Shown here piece after piece: positions 15,157 through 25,844 of a DNA stretch of 64,000 nucleotides. The notes below the pieces were generated by a model. It ran no database searches. It saw only the letters and a program-made list of their open reading frames with translations, and was not told where the DNA came from. Position numbers and translations under genes: made by a program. Numbering within the stretch: the stretch's first letter is position 1; each line of letters starts with the position of its first letter. This DNA comes from Spiroplasma turonicum (GTDB lineage: Bacteria > Bacillota_I > Bacilli_A > Mycoplasmatales > Mycoplasmataceae): NCBI RefSeq assembly GCF_001262715.1, contig NZ_CP012328.1:248001-312000 (forward strand). The letters are read 5' to 3'.

Positions 15157-15188
15157 ATATATTGTGTGGGAGAAAGTGGGGCAAAAGT
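15142..15188 (+). promoter_or_regulatory. MraZ operator boxes
   Basis: AAAGTGG-type boxes occur at 15142 (AAAGTGGT), 15163 (TGTGTGGGAG) and 15173 (AAAGTGGGGC), with a weaker AAAAGT at 15183. The register is 21 then 10 bases, one or two helical turns. MraZ is known to bind tandem GTG-containing repeats with 10-base spacing upstream of its own gene, so this is very likely an autoregulatory operator. Confidence 0.7.
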
Positions 15189-15620
15189 ATGCTTTTTGGA
15201 AGTTTTGAACATAATTTAGATAATAAATTAAGATTAACCATTCCTTCAAAGTTACGTAATAAACTGGGGGCGGTTGTTTATGTAACAAGAAGTATTGATG
15301 GTCAATGTCTTGAAATCAGAACTCCAGAAAACTTTACTGAGTTTTATAAAAACTTACAATCACAAAATACACTTCTCTCATCTGCTCGTACAGTAATAAG
15401 ATCTATTTTTTCAAACACTGATGAGGTTCAAATTGATGGTTCAGGAAGAATAAAACTTCCAGCCAATTTGCTTGAAGAAGTAGGTATTACAAAAATGGTT
15501 CAAATCACTGGGGCTGGTGAATGAATCGAAGTATGAGATAAAGATAAATTTTTAGATTATGACAAGAAGGCTAAAATAGAGCTTGTAGAAGCAGCCGAAA
15601 AATTGGGCGGAGTAAATTAA
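15189..15620 (+). CDS. mraZ: Transcriptional regulator MraZ
   Basis: DNA-binding protein with two AbrB-like SpoVT repeats that controls the division cluster. The 143-residue protein begins MLFGSFEHNLDNKLRLTIPS and repeats the pattern at about residue 80 (VQIDGSGRIKLPANLLEE), as in all MraZ proteins. Two TGA codons near the C-terminus encode Trp (GEWIEVWDKDKF). The stop is one base before rsmH. The operator boxes directly upstream indicate autoregulation. Confidence 0.95.
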
Positions 15621-15621
15621 C

Positions 15622-16575
15622 ATGGAAAATAAACATATTTCTGTTTTACTTAAAGAATCAATTAAAATTCTTAATATTCAAGAAAACGGAACTTATGTGG
15701 ATTGTACTTTAGGTCGTGGGGGCCATAGTACAGAAATTTTAAAATGTTTAAAAAAAGGTCATTTATATTCGATTGACCAAGATGATGAAGCAATTAAATA
15801 TTCAAAAAATATGCTTGAATTAATTTCAAGTAATTTTACTATTTTAAAGGGAAATTTTATAAATATAAAAAGTTTATTGTATTTAGAGGGTATTACTAAA
15901 GTAAATGGCATTTTGTATGATTTAGGTGTATCAAGTCCTCATTTAGATGATGCTGAAAGAGGTTTTAGTTATAGGTTTGATTCAGAACTTGATATGAGAA
16001 TGGATAATATAAATACAAAAATAACTGCAAAAGATTTAGTTAATTCTTTAAGTGAAAGTGAATTATCAAGAATATTTTTTAAATATGGAGATGAAAAATT
16101 TGCTAATAAAATTGCAAAAAATATTTGTTTGTATCGTGAAAAAAAAGAAATAAAAACCACTTTTCAATTGGTAGAAATAATCAAATCATCAATACCACAA
16201 AAATTTTTAAAGCAAAAAAAACATCCGGCAAAAAAAACATTTCAAGCATTAAGGATTCAAGTTAATAATGAAATAGAATGCCTTGAAAAATCGTTATATC
16301 AAGCTGTTGATATACTTGATAAAAATGCAGTATTGGCAATAATTACATTCCATTCATTAGAAGAAAAAATAGTTAAAGAAATATTTCATAAATTAACCTT
16401 TAATAAAGACGAAAAGTTTTATAATAAATTACCAATTAATATAAAATTAAATAAAAATTTTGAAGTTTTAACAAAAAGACCAATAAAACCGTCATTATCT
16501 GAATTAGAATTTAATAATAGAAGTCATAGTGCAAAATTATGAGCAATAAAGAAAGTGGGTGATGAAAATGTTTAA
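15622..16575 (+). CDS. rsmH: 16S rRNA (cytosine-1402-N4)-methyltransferase
   Basis: Methylates N4 of C1402 in the 16S decoding centre, using S-adenosylmethionine. The 317-residue protein begins HISVLLKESIKIL, has the cofactor motif DCTLGRGGHS (about 27-36) and the family motifs YDLGVSSPHLDDAERGFSY and ITFHSLEEKIVK. The last eleven residues follow a TGA-Trp codon, so reading with the standard code would truncate it. Its 3' end overlaps the start of the FtsA-like gene by eight bases. Confidence 0.95.
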
Positions 16576-18082
16576 AGAAGTTTATGCTGTATTTGAAGTA
16601 ACTAAAACAGAGTTAAAGTTTGCAGTTGGTGTATTTAGAGATAATACTGGACTCAAGGTAATTTGCAAAGAGAGAATCAAAGGTAAATGATTAACAGATG
16701 AAGATGAAATAATTGATGTTTTCAGAGTTTCAACAAGATTAAAAAAATTTGTCTCAAATTATAATGTTAGTTTTAATTCTAAACTTCAAAGAATTTGTAT
16801 CGTTTTCCCATCTAATACTTTATTGATTAAAGATGCTGTTGCTAATATTTTATTAAATAAAACAGAAAACATTGTAACAGTAAATCACATAAATAATTTA
16901 TATGAACAAGCAAGAAGAATAAATTTTGATGATAGAAATATTGTAATAAACTTAAAACCATATCTATTTTCAATAAACAATCATATAAAATCAGCAATTC
17001 CACCTATAAATGCAACAAATGTCAATAGTGTTTCAATGAACGCTAAGGTTTATACAATTAATAAGAAAGTTTATAATTCATTTTTAAGTGTTCTAGAACA
17101 TGCTGGTTTAGAGAAATTAACATTATCATTTGACGTTTATACTATTGCAAGACAAATAAATGATGATAGGACATTCAAAGATAACTTTATTACAATTAAC
17201 TGGGGATACAATAATATAGATATAAGTTATTTTTGTAAAGAAACATTAATAAAAAAAGAATCTATAAATTTTGGAATAGAAAATATAATTCAAAATTTAG
17301 CTACTAAAATTAATTCGAAATTTGAGGTTGCAAACAAATATATCTTTAAATTATTAGACTTTTCATCAAAAGATAAAGAAGACTCTGTAATTTATAGAAA
17401 ATATATTGCATCAGAAAAAAAATTATATGAATTAAAACCTAGTGACTTAAAAACCTACGTTACAGAAGAAATAAATTATGTAATTGACAAAGTTGATAAT
17501 TATATTAGTAAAGAATTACAGTTTTTAAAATCAGCCAGAATAATACATGTTGGAAAAATGACTGAAATAGCAGGTTTTGAAAAAATTTTGCAAAGAAGTA
17601 AATATAAAGTTATTTCAAGCATTTATTATTCATTAGTTACAGGTGCTAGTGAGATATGACTAACTAGTATGTGTGGTATGATTAAGTTGTCTAGAATAAA
17701 CAATAAAAATTCAAGCGAAATTATAACCAGTAATGGAAGATTTAAAAAACAAATATTATTCAATGATTACAACTTTCCAAAAGTTAATCATAACGTAGTA
17801 AACCCACAATTAAATGGCCATAATAGAGTTATTGTTGATCCAAGAATTATTAACAATAATCAAAGAGTTATGATAAATAAGAACTCCCATTTATTAAACC
17901 AAAGAATGCAATATAATCAACAAAAAAGTTTTCAAAATAACAACAATTATGTTCCAAATGCAAATAAATTAGTGCAAAATAATCATAGTTGAGAAAGTAT
18001 CAACAATTTTAATAGTAATTACCAAAATGGTAATGGTCCAATAAGTGAAGAATACACATATGAAAAGCAAAAGAATAGATAG
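16568..18082 (+). CDS. ftsA: Divergent FtsA-like cell-division protein
   Basis: Lies between rsmH and ftsZ, the place of FtsA in this cluster. FtsA is an actin-fold protein that tethers FtsZ to the membrane. The 504-residue protein is divergent. Its first ~370 residues fit an actin-like layout: a beta start (YAVFEVTKTELKFAVGV), a central FITINWGYNNIDISYF phosphate-loop-like strand, and IIHVGKMTEIAGF near the second nucleotide-binding segment. Residues about 375-504 form an Asn/Gln-rich tail. I chose the ATG at 16568, since the GTGGGTG ribosome site ends six bases before it; 16562 is an alternative. Identity rests mainly on position. Confidence 0.7.
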
Positions 18083-18094
18083 TAAGGTGAAATT

Positions 18095-19399
18095 ATGACT
18101 TTAGATAACAATTTTAGACAAAATGCAAAAATTAAGGTTATTGGTGTTGGTGGTGGTGGTTGTAACGCTGTTAACAGAATGGTTGAGGATAAAGTTCAAG
18201 GTGTAGATTTCTACATTGCAAATACAGATGCCCAAGTTTTGGTAGCAAGTGTTGTTCCAAATAAAATAATTCTAGGTAAAGAAATTTCTAAGGGTTTAGG
18301 TGCTGGAGCTAATCCAGATATAGGTAAACAAGCTGCCATTGAATCTTCAGAAGAGTTAAAAGAAGCTTTGTCAGGAGCAGATTTAATTTTTGTTGCTGCT
18401 GGAATGGGTGGAGGTACTGGAACAGGTGCGGCACCTGAAATTGCAAAAATTGCAATGGAAACAGGGGCATTAGTGATTGCCATAGTTACAAAACCATTTA
18501 GATTTGAAGGTAAATTACGTAACTCTTTTGCAGTTAAAGGAATTGAAGAACTTAGAAAGTATGTTGATTCAATTATCACAATTTCAAATGATAGATTGTT
18601 AGATATAATTGGTGGAATACCAGTTAAAGATTCTTTTAGAGAAGCTGACAACATATTAAAACAAGGTGTTCAAACAATTACTGATTTAATTGCAGTACCA
18701 GCAGTTATTAATTTAGATTTTGCTGATGTTAGAACTGTTATGAAAGGTAAAGGAAATTCACTTTTTGGAATTGGAATAGGATCAGGAGAAGACAAAGCAA
18801 TTGAAGCTGCTAATAAGGCTATAACTTCATCTTTATTAGAAACATCTGTTAGAGGTGCTAAAGATGCAATTATAAATGTAACTGGTGGAAAAAACGTATC
18901 ATTAAATGATGCTTATGATGCAGTTGATATTGTTCAACAAGCTAGCGGTGAAGATGTTAATGTGATATTCGGTATTGCAATAAATGAACACTTAGGTGAC
19001 GAATTAATAGTTACTGTTATAGCAACTGGTTTTGATGATAGTTATGAACCAATTAGTTCTAACAGTTCATCTAAAGAAATAACTAGTTCCGCTAAAAATC
19101 AAAGCACTTCTTCTCAAGAAAATTATTCAGATGATAGTTTTGAATTCGTTCAAGATGCAACTCAAGAACCTCTTGAAACTGCCTATGAACAAAGAACAAG
19201 TTTTATGAATTCAGAAGATAAAAGACCTGAATTTGTAAAAAGAAATGAAGAAGATAGAAATAAAATAAACACTAGAGTTGAAAGATGAAAAGAAGGTAAA
19301 GTAGACCAACAAATTCAACAAAAACAAGTAGCACAAAAAATTGAAGATACTGAAGATGATGATGGAGATTTCCCAACATTTTTAAGAAAAAAATGATAA
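18095..19399 (+). CDS. ftsZ: Cell division GTPase FtsZ
   Basis: Tubulin-like GTPase that forms the division ring. The 434-residue protein has VIGVGGGGCNAVNRM, NTDAQ, the GTP-binding signature GMGGGTGTGAAPEIA, and the NLDFADVRTVMKGKG segment of the C-terminal domain. After residue ~320 comes a variable Ser/Gln/Glu-rich linker, and the end DDDGDFPTFLRKKW is an acidic/FPTFLRKK tail like the peptide that binds FtsA. Two TGA codons are Trp, the last being the final residue before TAA. A terminator follows. Confidence 0.97.
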
Positions 19400-19425
19400 C
19401 AAAACTATATAGTTTTGTTTTTTTT
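19398..19425 (+). terminator. Terminator after ftsZ
   Basis: AACAAAACTAT and ATAGTTTTGTT form a perfect inverted repeat that overlaps the ftsZ stop codon, followed by Ts. Confidence 0.85.
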
Positions 19426-19478
19426 ATGTGACTCACATCCTTGCAATTTAAAACCTATTTTGTTATTATCATTTAGGA

Positions 19479-19513
19479 TATAATTATTGCACAAAAACAT
19501 AATGCAATAATTA
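19479..19513 (+). promoter_or_regulatory. Possible opp promoter with inverted repeat
   Basis: TATAAT (19479-19484) overlaps a perfect 11-base inverted repeat, TAATTATTGCA (19481-19491) and TGCAATAATTA (19503-19513), with an 11-base spacer. No good -35 sits at the right distance. It could be an operator for the opp operon or an RNA hairpin in its leader. Confidence 0.45.
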
Positions 19514-19613
19514 GTAATTAAATTTAGACAACTCATGGTTGTAAGTTAATTATTTGTTAATTATCATTAGGGAAGTATTTATTAAGAAACAAATTAATAG
19601 GAAGGGAATTACT

Positions 19614-20834
19614 ATGAAAGTAGATCAGAATGATCTCATTATTGATGATAAAGTAGAAAAAATATTTGAAGACATAAATTTAGACGAAGAAATTAAGGTT
19701 CTGAAAAAAAACCGATTTGAGAAGTTCTTTTACTTTTTTAAACGTGAAGGAAACAATTTACGAGAATTCATGGGTAAATCACCTTTAATTAGTTATTCTT
19801 TAAAAAGAATTTTGTATGCATTTATAACTCTTTATATTGCAATTTCAATAATATTTATAATGCTTAGCGTAGTTACAACTGATTCAGCTTATTTATCAGA
19901 TGTAAATTTAGAAAAACTTAACATTGAATTTGGTAGTGAACAATATTATAGGTTACTTGATAATAAGAAAAAATTATATGGTGCTTATGGGAGTGTATTT
20001 CAACAATTATTTATATATTTAAGAAATATTACACCATTTATACCTAAGGAAATAATTAAAGACCCTAAAATTGTGGGAACAGAAGTAGTTGGAGAAAAGT
20101 CTACAGTTTGGTTTTATCTTGGAGCATTTATGAATAAAGCTACAGGAGGAGTTCCTGGTACACCTGTACTTGATGCGTTTAAAAAATCTATTCCAACATC
20201 ATTTGCTGTTGGATCAATAGCGGTAGTATTATCTTATTTATTTGGGGTTCCACTTGGTATTTTAGCAGCTAAACATAAAGATAAAACTACAGATAGCGCT
20301 ATAAACGGTACAAGTTTAATAATTACAGCAATACCAGCTTTAGTTTTAATTTCACTTTTATACAAAATGTCAATATATGTTTTTGGTGCTAACGGTACAT
20401 ATGAGGGATCAAATTTTGAAACTAAAATATGACCAGTAATAGGTGTAATGTTATTGATAATGCCTTTTATTGTGGTAAATACAAGAAGATATGTTGTTGA
20501 TGAAATGACATCTGATTATACTAAATTTGCTATCTCTAAGGGTTTAAGTTCAAGATATGTATTTTATGTTCATATTTTTAGAAATGCAAGTATTAGATTG
20601 GTAAAAACTTTGCCAGAAGTATTTATAATAACATTATTTGGTTCAAGTATTTTAGTTGAAAGACATTGATCAATTGATGGTATGAGTAAATTTATACTTA
20701 ATGGAGTATCAAATAAAGATACATATGTTGTTCTTGGTTACATTTATATTTCAGCAGCAGCAGGGGTATTTTCTAGTTTATTGGGTGATTTATTTTTAGC
20801 AATAATGGACCCAAGAATAAAATTAACAAAATAG
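19614..20834 (+). CDS. oppB: Oligopeptide ABC transporter permease OppB
   Basis: One of two membrane subunits that form the channel of the oligopeptide importer. The 406-residue protein has an N-terminal cytoplasmic extension of about 55 residues, a first membrane helix (about 65-90), a large extracytoplasmic loop, and the permease core with GVPLGILAAKHKDKTTD and the EAA-type coupling loop FAISKGLSSRYVFYVHIFRN. The ATG at 19614 is chosen for its AGGAAGGG ribosome site; an upstream in-frame ATG at 19554 lacks one. First gene of oppBCDFA. Confidence 0.92.
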
Positions 20835-20846
20835 AAAGGACAATTT

Positions 20847-21809
20847 ATGACTCAAAATTTATATACCTTAGAAGAAATGAATTCCATTGATTTAAGTTTA
20901 TTTAAAATAGTCGGAAATAAAGTTGAAGAAGCAGAAAAAATAAACAATAAACCATATAGTTATTGAAAATCAGTTTTTAGCAGAGTTATTAGGTCTAAAA
21001 CTTTCTTAATATCTTTAATATTATTAGTTATTATAATTTTAATGTCAGCTACTATAGGAATCGGTGCAGAACCAGTTCCAGTGAATCCACCATCAGTTAA
21101 CATAGAAGCACCAAGTAAAGAACATATATTTGGTCTTGGAAGATTCGGTGAAGACTTATGAACAAAAATGTGAATAGGTACTAGAACAACACTTATATTT
21201 ACATTAATTGTTGCTTCTATACAAATTTTATTAGGTATATTAATCGGTTCGATTTGAGGTTATTATAGAAAGTTAGACATCGCATTTATCGAGGTAACAA
21301 GATTTATGACATTGATACCTTCATTAATTTTATGATTAATAATAATTTTCTTATTTGGTGGTGTATCAACATTACCAATAATAATATTTGCAATTTCATT
21401 AACTAGTTGAATTTCATTAGCAAGTATTATAAGGGTTCAAATAATAATTATCAGAAATGCAGAGTACAACATTGCATCAAAAGTTTTAGGTACACCAAAT
21501 TATAAAATCATTAAAAAAAATATTCTACCTAAAATCTTACCAATAATTATTCAAACATCAACATTTGCGATTCCAACAGCAATTGGTCTAGATTCATTAC
21601 TTGCTTATTATAATTTTGGTTTTGTAACAAATACTCTTGATCAAGCATCACTTGGATCTATATTAAATGAATTATTATTAGGTTCAGATTGAGAAGTATT
21701 TCCACATCTACTTATAATTCCTGTTTTATTTGTTGGTGGAATATCATTATTATTCTTTCTAGCAGGTAAGGTGTTTGCTGATTCACTAGACCCTAAAACA
21801 CATAGATAG
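20847..21809 (+). CDS. oppC: Oligopeptide ABC transporter permease OppC
   Basis: Second channel subunit, partner of OppB. The 320-residue protein has the N-terminal OppC domain with one membrane helix (about 55-75), the typical HIFGLGRFGEDLWTKMWIGT segment (DxxGRD-type region in other OppC proteins), and the coupling loop YNIASKVLGTPNYKIIKKNI. The end VFADSLDPKTHR matches the ALDP-type C-terminus of the family. Many TGA-Trp codons. Twelve bases after oppB. Confidence 0.92.
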
Positions 21810-21818
21810 GATCGAAAT

Positions 21819-23678
21819 ATGAATAAAGAAAAAAGAATTTTATCAGTAAGAAACATGGAAGTTAAATTTCAAGTTAGAGGTAGGTTTTTAACTGCTATCA
21901 GAAATGTTGATTTAGATGTTTATGATCAAGAAATCCTTGCAGTAGTTGGTGAATCAGGTAGTGGTAAATCTGTTATTACAAAGACATTTACTGGAATGAT
22001 TGAATCAAATGGTTGAATTAGTAATGGTTCAATAGTATATAGACCTAACTCTGAATTTGATTATTTTAAACAACCAACTGACATTGTTAATTTACAGAAT
22101 CCATTAATAGCTTCTGATATTATCAAGTCTGTTATCAAAATAAGTAAAGAAAACATTAGAAGTTGTTATAAAAAAATTGATAATCTTTATAAATTAAAAC
22201 CTTCTTACTCTTCAAAAATAGCTTATAGCCTTGAAAAAGATCTTTATATGATAAATAAACTGATATTAACAGAGGATAATGAAGTTTTTAAAGAAGGTCT
22301 AACAAAAAAAGTCTCTGATTTAAATATTAAACTTACTAATTTAAAATTAACTGACTCAGAATCAAAAATTAAAGTAAAAACTTTATTAGAATCTTTAAAC
22401 TCTAAAAAAAATAAAATTTCTTTAAAGCTTGAAAAAGAAAACCAAAACTTATTTAATAAAAATAATAAGTTATTAAAAGTAAATAAGCAATTAGACTTTA
22501 TTAATTCTGAAATTCAAAAAATTAATAATAATAAAGTAGTTGAATCTGAAATAAATGCTTTATATGAAGAAATTATAGAACATGAAATTAATATTACAAA
22601 AATAAAAAACTTAAATCTTTTTACAAAAAAAAGTATTATGAAAATAATTGGCATCATTAAAATGTATGTCGAAACAAAAACTATAGATAATGATGACAAA
22701 GAATTTATTTTAAATTATTATTTAAATAACTTGACTTTAAATCGTATTCAAAACGAGTTTAAAGCTATATGTGGAGACATTATCTTAAATAAGACAGTTG
22801 ATGTTGAACACTTCAATAATATACTTATTGATTGAAGTAAAATAAAAAATATTTCTTTAATTAATAAGATTAGAGCAATAAGAGAAGTTAGAAAACTTAG
22901 AGGAAAAACAATAGCAACAATTTTTCAAGATCCAATGACATCATTAAATCCACTATTATCAGTAGGATTTCAAATTAGTGAAGTATTAAGAAAACAACAG
23001 GGTATGTCAAAGAAAGAATCTAAGAAAGAAGCTATTAATTTATTAAATCAAGTAGGGATACCAAATGCTGAAAAAAGATACAAAGACATACCAGGTAAGT
23101 ATTCTGGAGGTATGAGACAACGTGTTGTTATAGCAATTGCTTTAGCTTGTAAACCAAAAGTTCTTATTTGTGATGAACCAACAACAGCTTTAGATGTTAC
23201 TATTCAAGCTCAAATTCTTGAGTTAATTAAATCTTTACAAAAAACATATAAATTTACAGTTATATTTATTACACACGACCTTGGGGTTGTTGCAAAAATT
23301 GCTGATAGAGTAGCTGTGATGTATGCAGGTCAAATAGTTGAAGTTGGAACTGTTAAAGATATATTTGATAATGCTGCTCACCCATATACATGAGCATTAT
23401 TATCATCATTGCCACAGCTTGGTAAAAAAGGTGAAGAGTTATTTTCGATAGAAGGTACTCCACCATCATTATTTAATAATATAAAAGGTGATGCATTTGC
23501 ACCAAGAAATAAATTTGCACTTGAATTAGATTTTATAAAAGAACCACCAATGTTTAAAATCAGTGAAACTCATTATGCAAAAACTTGATTATTAGATAGT
23601 AGATCACCAAAAGTTGATAAACCAAAAATATTAAAAAATTTAAAAGAAAGAATCAAAGAAGTAGAAAAGGTAGGATAA
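21819..23678 (+). CDS. oppD: Oligopeptide ABC transporter ATPase OppD with long insertion
   Basis: Hydrolyses ATP to drive peptide import. The 619-residue protein is almost twice the usual OppD length. Walker A is GESGSGKSV (about 45-53), but the Q-loop TIFQDPMTSLNP appears only near residue 367. The gap holds roughly 260 extra residues of Lys/Asn/Leu-rich, coiled-coil-like sequence. After it the core is normal: signature YSGGMRQR, Walker B VLICDEPTTALD, H-loop FITHDLGVV, and a C-terminal peptide-transporter domain from about residue 520. It is in frame throughout, so this is a true insertion and not a broken gene. Confidence 0.9.
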
Positions 23679-23681
23679 CAT

Positions 23682-25844
23682 ATGTCTAACAACTTAACTG
23701 AGACATTATTAAATATCAGAGATTTAGTAATAGAATTTAAATCTAAGGGTAAAGTTAATACTGCCGTAAAAGGTGCTAATTTTGATGTATTTAAAGGTGA
23801 AATCTTTGGATTGGTTGGTGAATCTGGAAGTGGTAAAACAACAATTGGTAGAGCAATCGTTGGTGTGCAACCTGTTAAAGATGGTACAGTTTATATTGAA
23901 AATGAAATCTTAGTCGGTAGACCAACTAATTTAAGAATTCTTATAAAAAAAATTGGTAAGTATATATCAATTATGAAAACAAGAATGAGTGTAACGACAG
24001 TTGAAATAGACAAAAGGATTAAGTATCTTAAACAAGTTTATTTAAAAATAAAGTCAAATGATTTTAATGATTTAGAATTTAAAACTATGAATAAGGAAAA
24101 TAACATATTATATGTTAAAGATGTTATTTTGTCAGACTTAAGATTAATAAATAAAATTGTTATGTTTGAAGATAGAATGATAAAGTTTGTTACTAATATA
24201 AGTAGTTTTCAAAAAGATATTCCACTTAAATTAGAAAAGTCAATTTTAATAAAACTTGAAGAAACAAAAAAAATAATTTTAAAACTTAAAAAGTTTGTCG
24301 AGGTAATGTATAAAAGCATATTAAAAATTTCAGAGATTAGTAAAAAAATTAAAAAAATTAATGATTTAGCAAACAATTTTTTTGAAATGATGGAATGTTG
24401 ATCTAATATAGTATCAAATCATAAAGATTTTTTAGCAGAACTAAAGTGGTTTGAAGAAATGCATCAACAGCTTATGGCATTATCTTCTCCTCTTAAAAAA
24501 AGAGATAAATTTATTAATTATTATAATTCAAAAATTTATATAAGCAGACTTGATTTCTGAAAGGAATGTAATAAGCAATTATCAATTTTAGAGTCAAATG
24601 ATGTTGATAGAAATGATCCTGAGTATTTAACACTTGTTTCATTTATTAAAGATTTCTGAATTGATAAAAATATTAATTTAAAAGCTTGCGAAAAAATATT
24701 AAAGATATATAAGAGAAATAATTCAATTACTGATAAAATAACTAATTTATTATCAACTTTAAAAGAAACAATATTTGAAAATGAATTAAAAGAAGCGGTT
24801 TTAAAAAATAATTTAAATAATAAAACTATCCAAAAATTTGAAGAAGAATTTAATCTTATAAATAAAATTGTTTCAAGAAATATTGTAAAAGATGAGGAAT
24901 TAATTAATTATTATTACAAATGAAAAGGTATAGAAAAACAATACAGTTTACAAGAAGAAGAATCATTTGCAGAATTAATTGAATTTTTAGATATGCCATC
25001 TATTGATGAAATAGTTAATAATTCATATTTGTTTGATAAGAAAACAAAGTTTGAAAAAAAAGAGTATAGAAGAAATGTTCAAATGATATTTCAAGACCCT
25101 GGATCATCACTGAATGATAGAATGGCAATTGAAGAAATAGTTGCAGAAGGTTTGGATAATTTCCCACATTTATTTAAAAGTGAAGATGAAAAAGTAAAAT
25201 ATTTAGAAGAATATAACAAAAATAATCCAAATGATATAAAAACATTAAAAGATGTAAACTGAAATGATGTTAAAAAAAATATAATTTTAAAAGCAATTAC
25301 ATCTGTTGGACTTATTCCTGAACATTTATCTAGGTATCCTCATGAGTTTTCTGGTGGTCAAAGACAAAGAGTCGGTATTGCAAGAAGTTTAGTTATGAAA
25401 CCTAAAGTTATAGTTGCAGATGAACCGATATCAGCATTAGACGTATCCATAAGAGCTCAAGTATTAAATTTATTTAAAAAATTTCAAAGTGAACTTGATT
25501 TAACTTATATATTTGTTGCCCATGATTTATCTGTTGTTAGACATATTGCAGATAGAATAGCTGTAATATATAGAGGACAAATAGTTGAATTAGCTCCTGC
25601 AGAAGAGTTATTTAATAATCCATTGCATCCCTATACTAGAGCTCTTTTATCAGCAATTCCAATTCCGGAACCAGATTTATCACGAGAAACTGAATTAATA
25701 ATTTATAATCCAGAAAAAGAACATCATGATTATTTATTTGATTTACCTTATTTTAAAGAGGTAAAAGATGGACACTATATATGAGCAAATAAACGTGAAA
25801 TTAGAAAAATTAAAAATGACTTAAAACAAAAGGAGTTGAATTAA
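23682..25844 (+). CDS. oppF: Oligopeptide ABC transporter ATPase OppF with long insertion
   Basis: Partner ATPase of OppD. At 720 residues it is over twice the usual length. Walker A is GESGSGKTT (about 45-53) and the Q-loop [13 protein letters not shown] comes only near residue 467, leaving some 370 extra residues of charged helical sequence. The remaining core is intact: signature FSGGQRQR, Walker [14 protein letters not shown]-loop FVAHDLSVV, and a C-terminal extension with the [21 protein letters not shown] segment. Long OppF proteins are known in mycoplasmas. It ends one codon boundary before oppA (TAAATG). Confidence 0.9.

Noticed and set aside
18211-18654. 147-codon open frame antisense to ftsZ
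   Set aside because: It mirrors the conserved Gly/Ala-rich GTPase core, lacks a ribosome site, and has no resemblance to known proteins.
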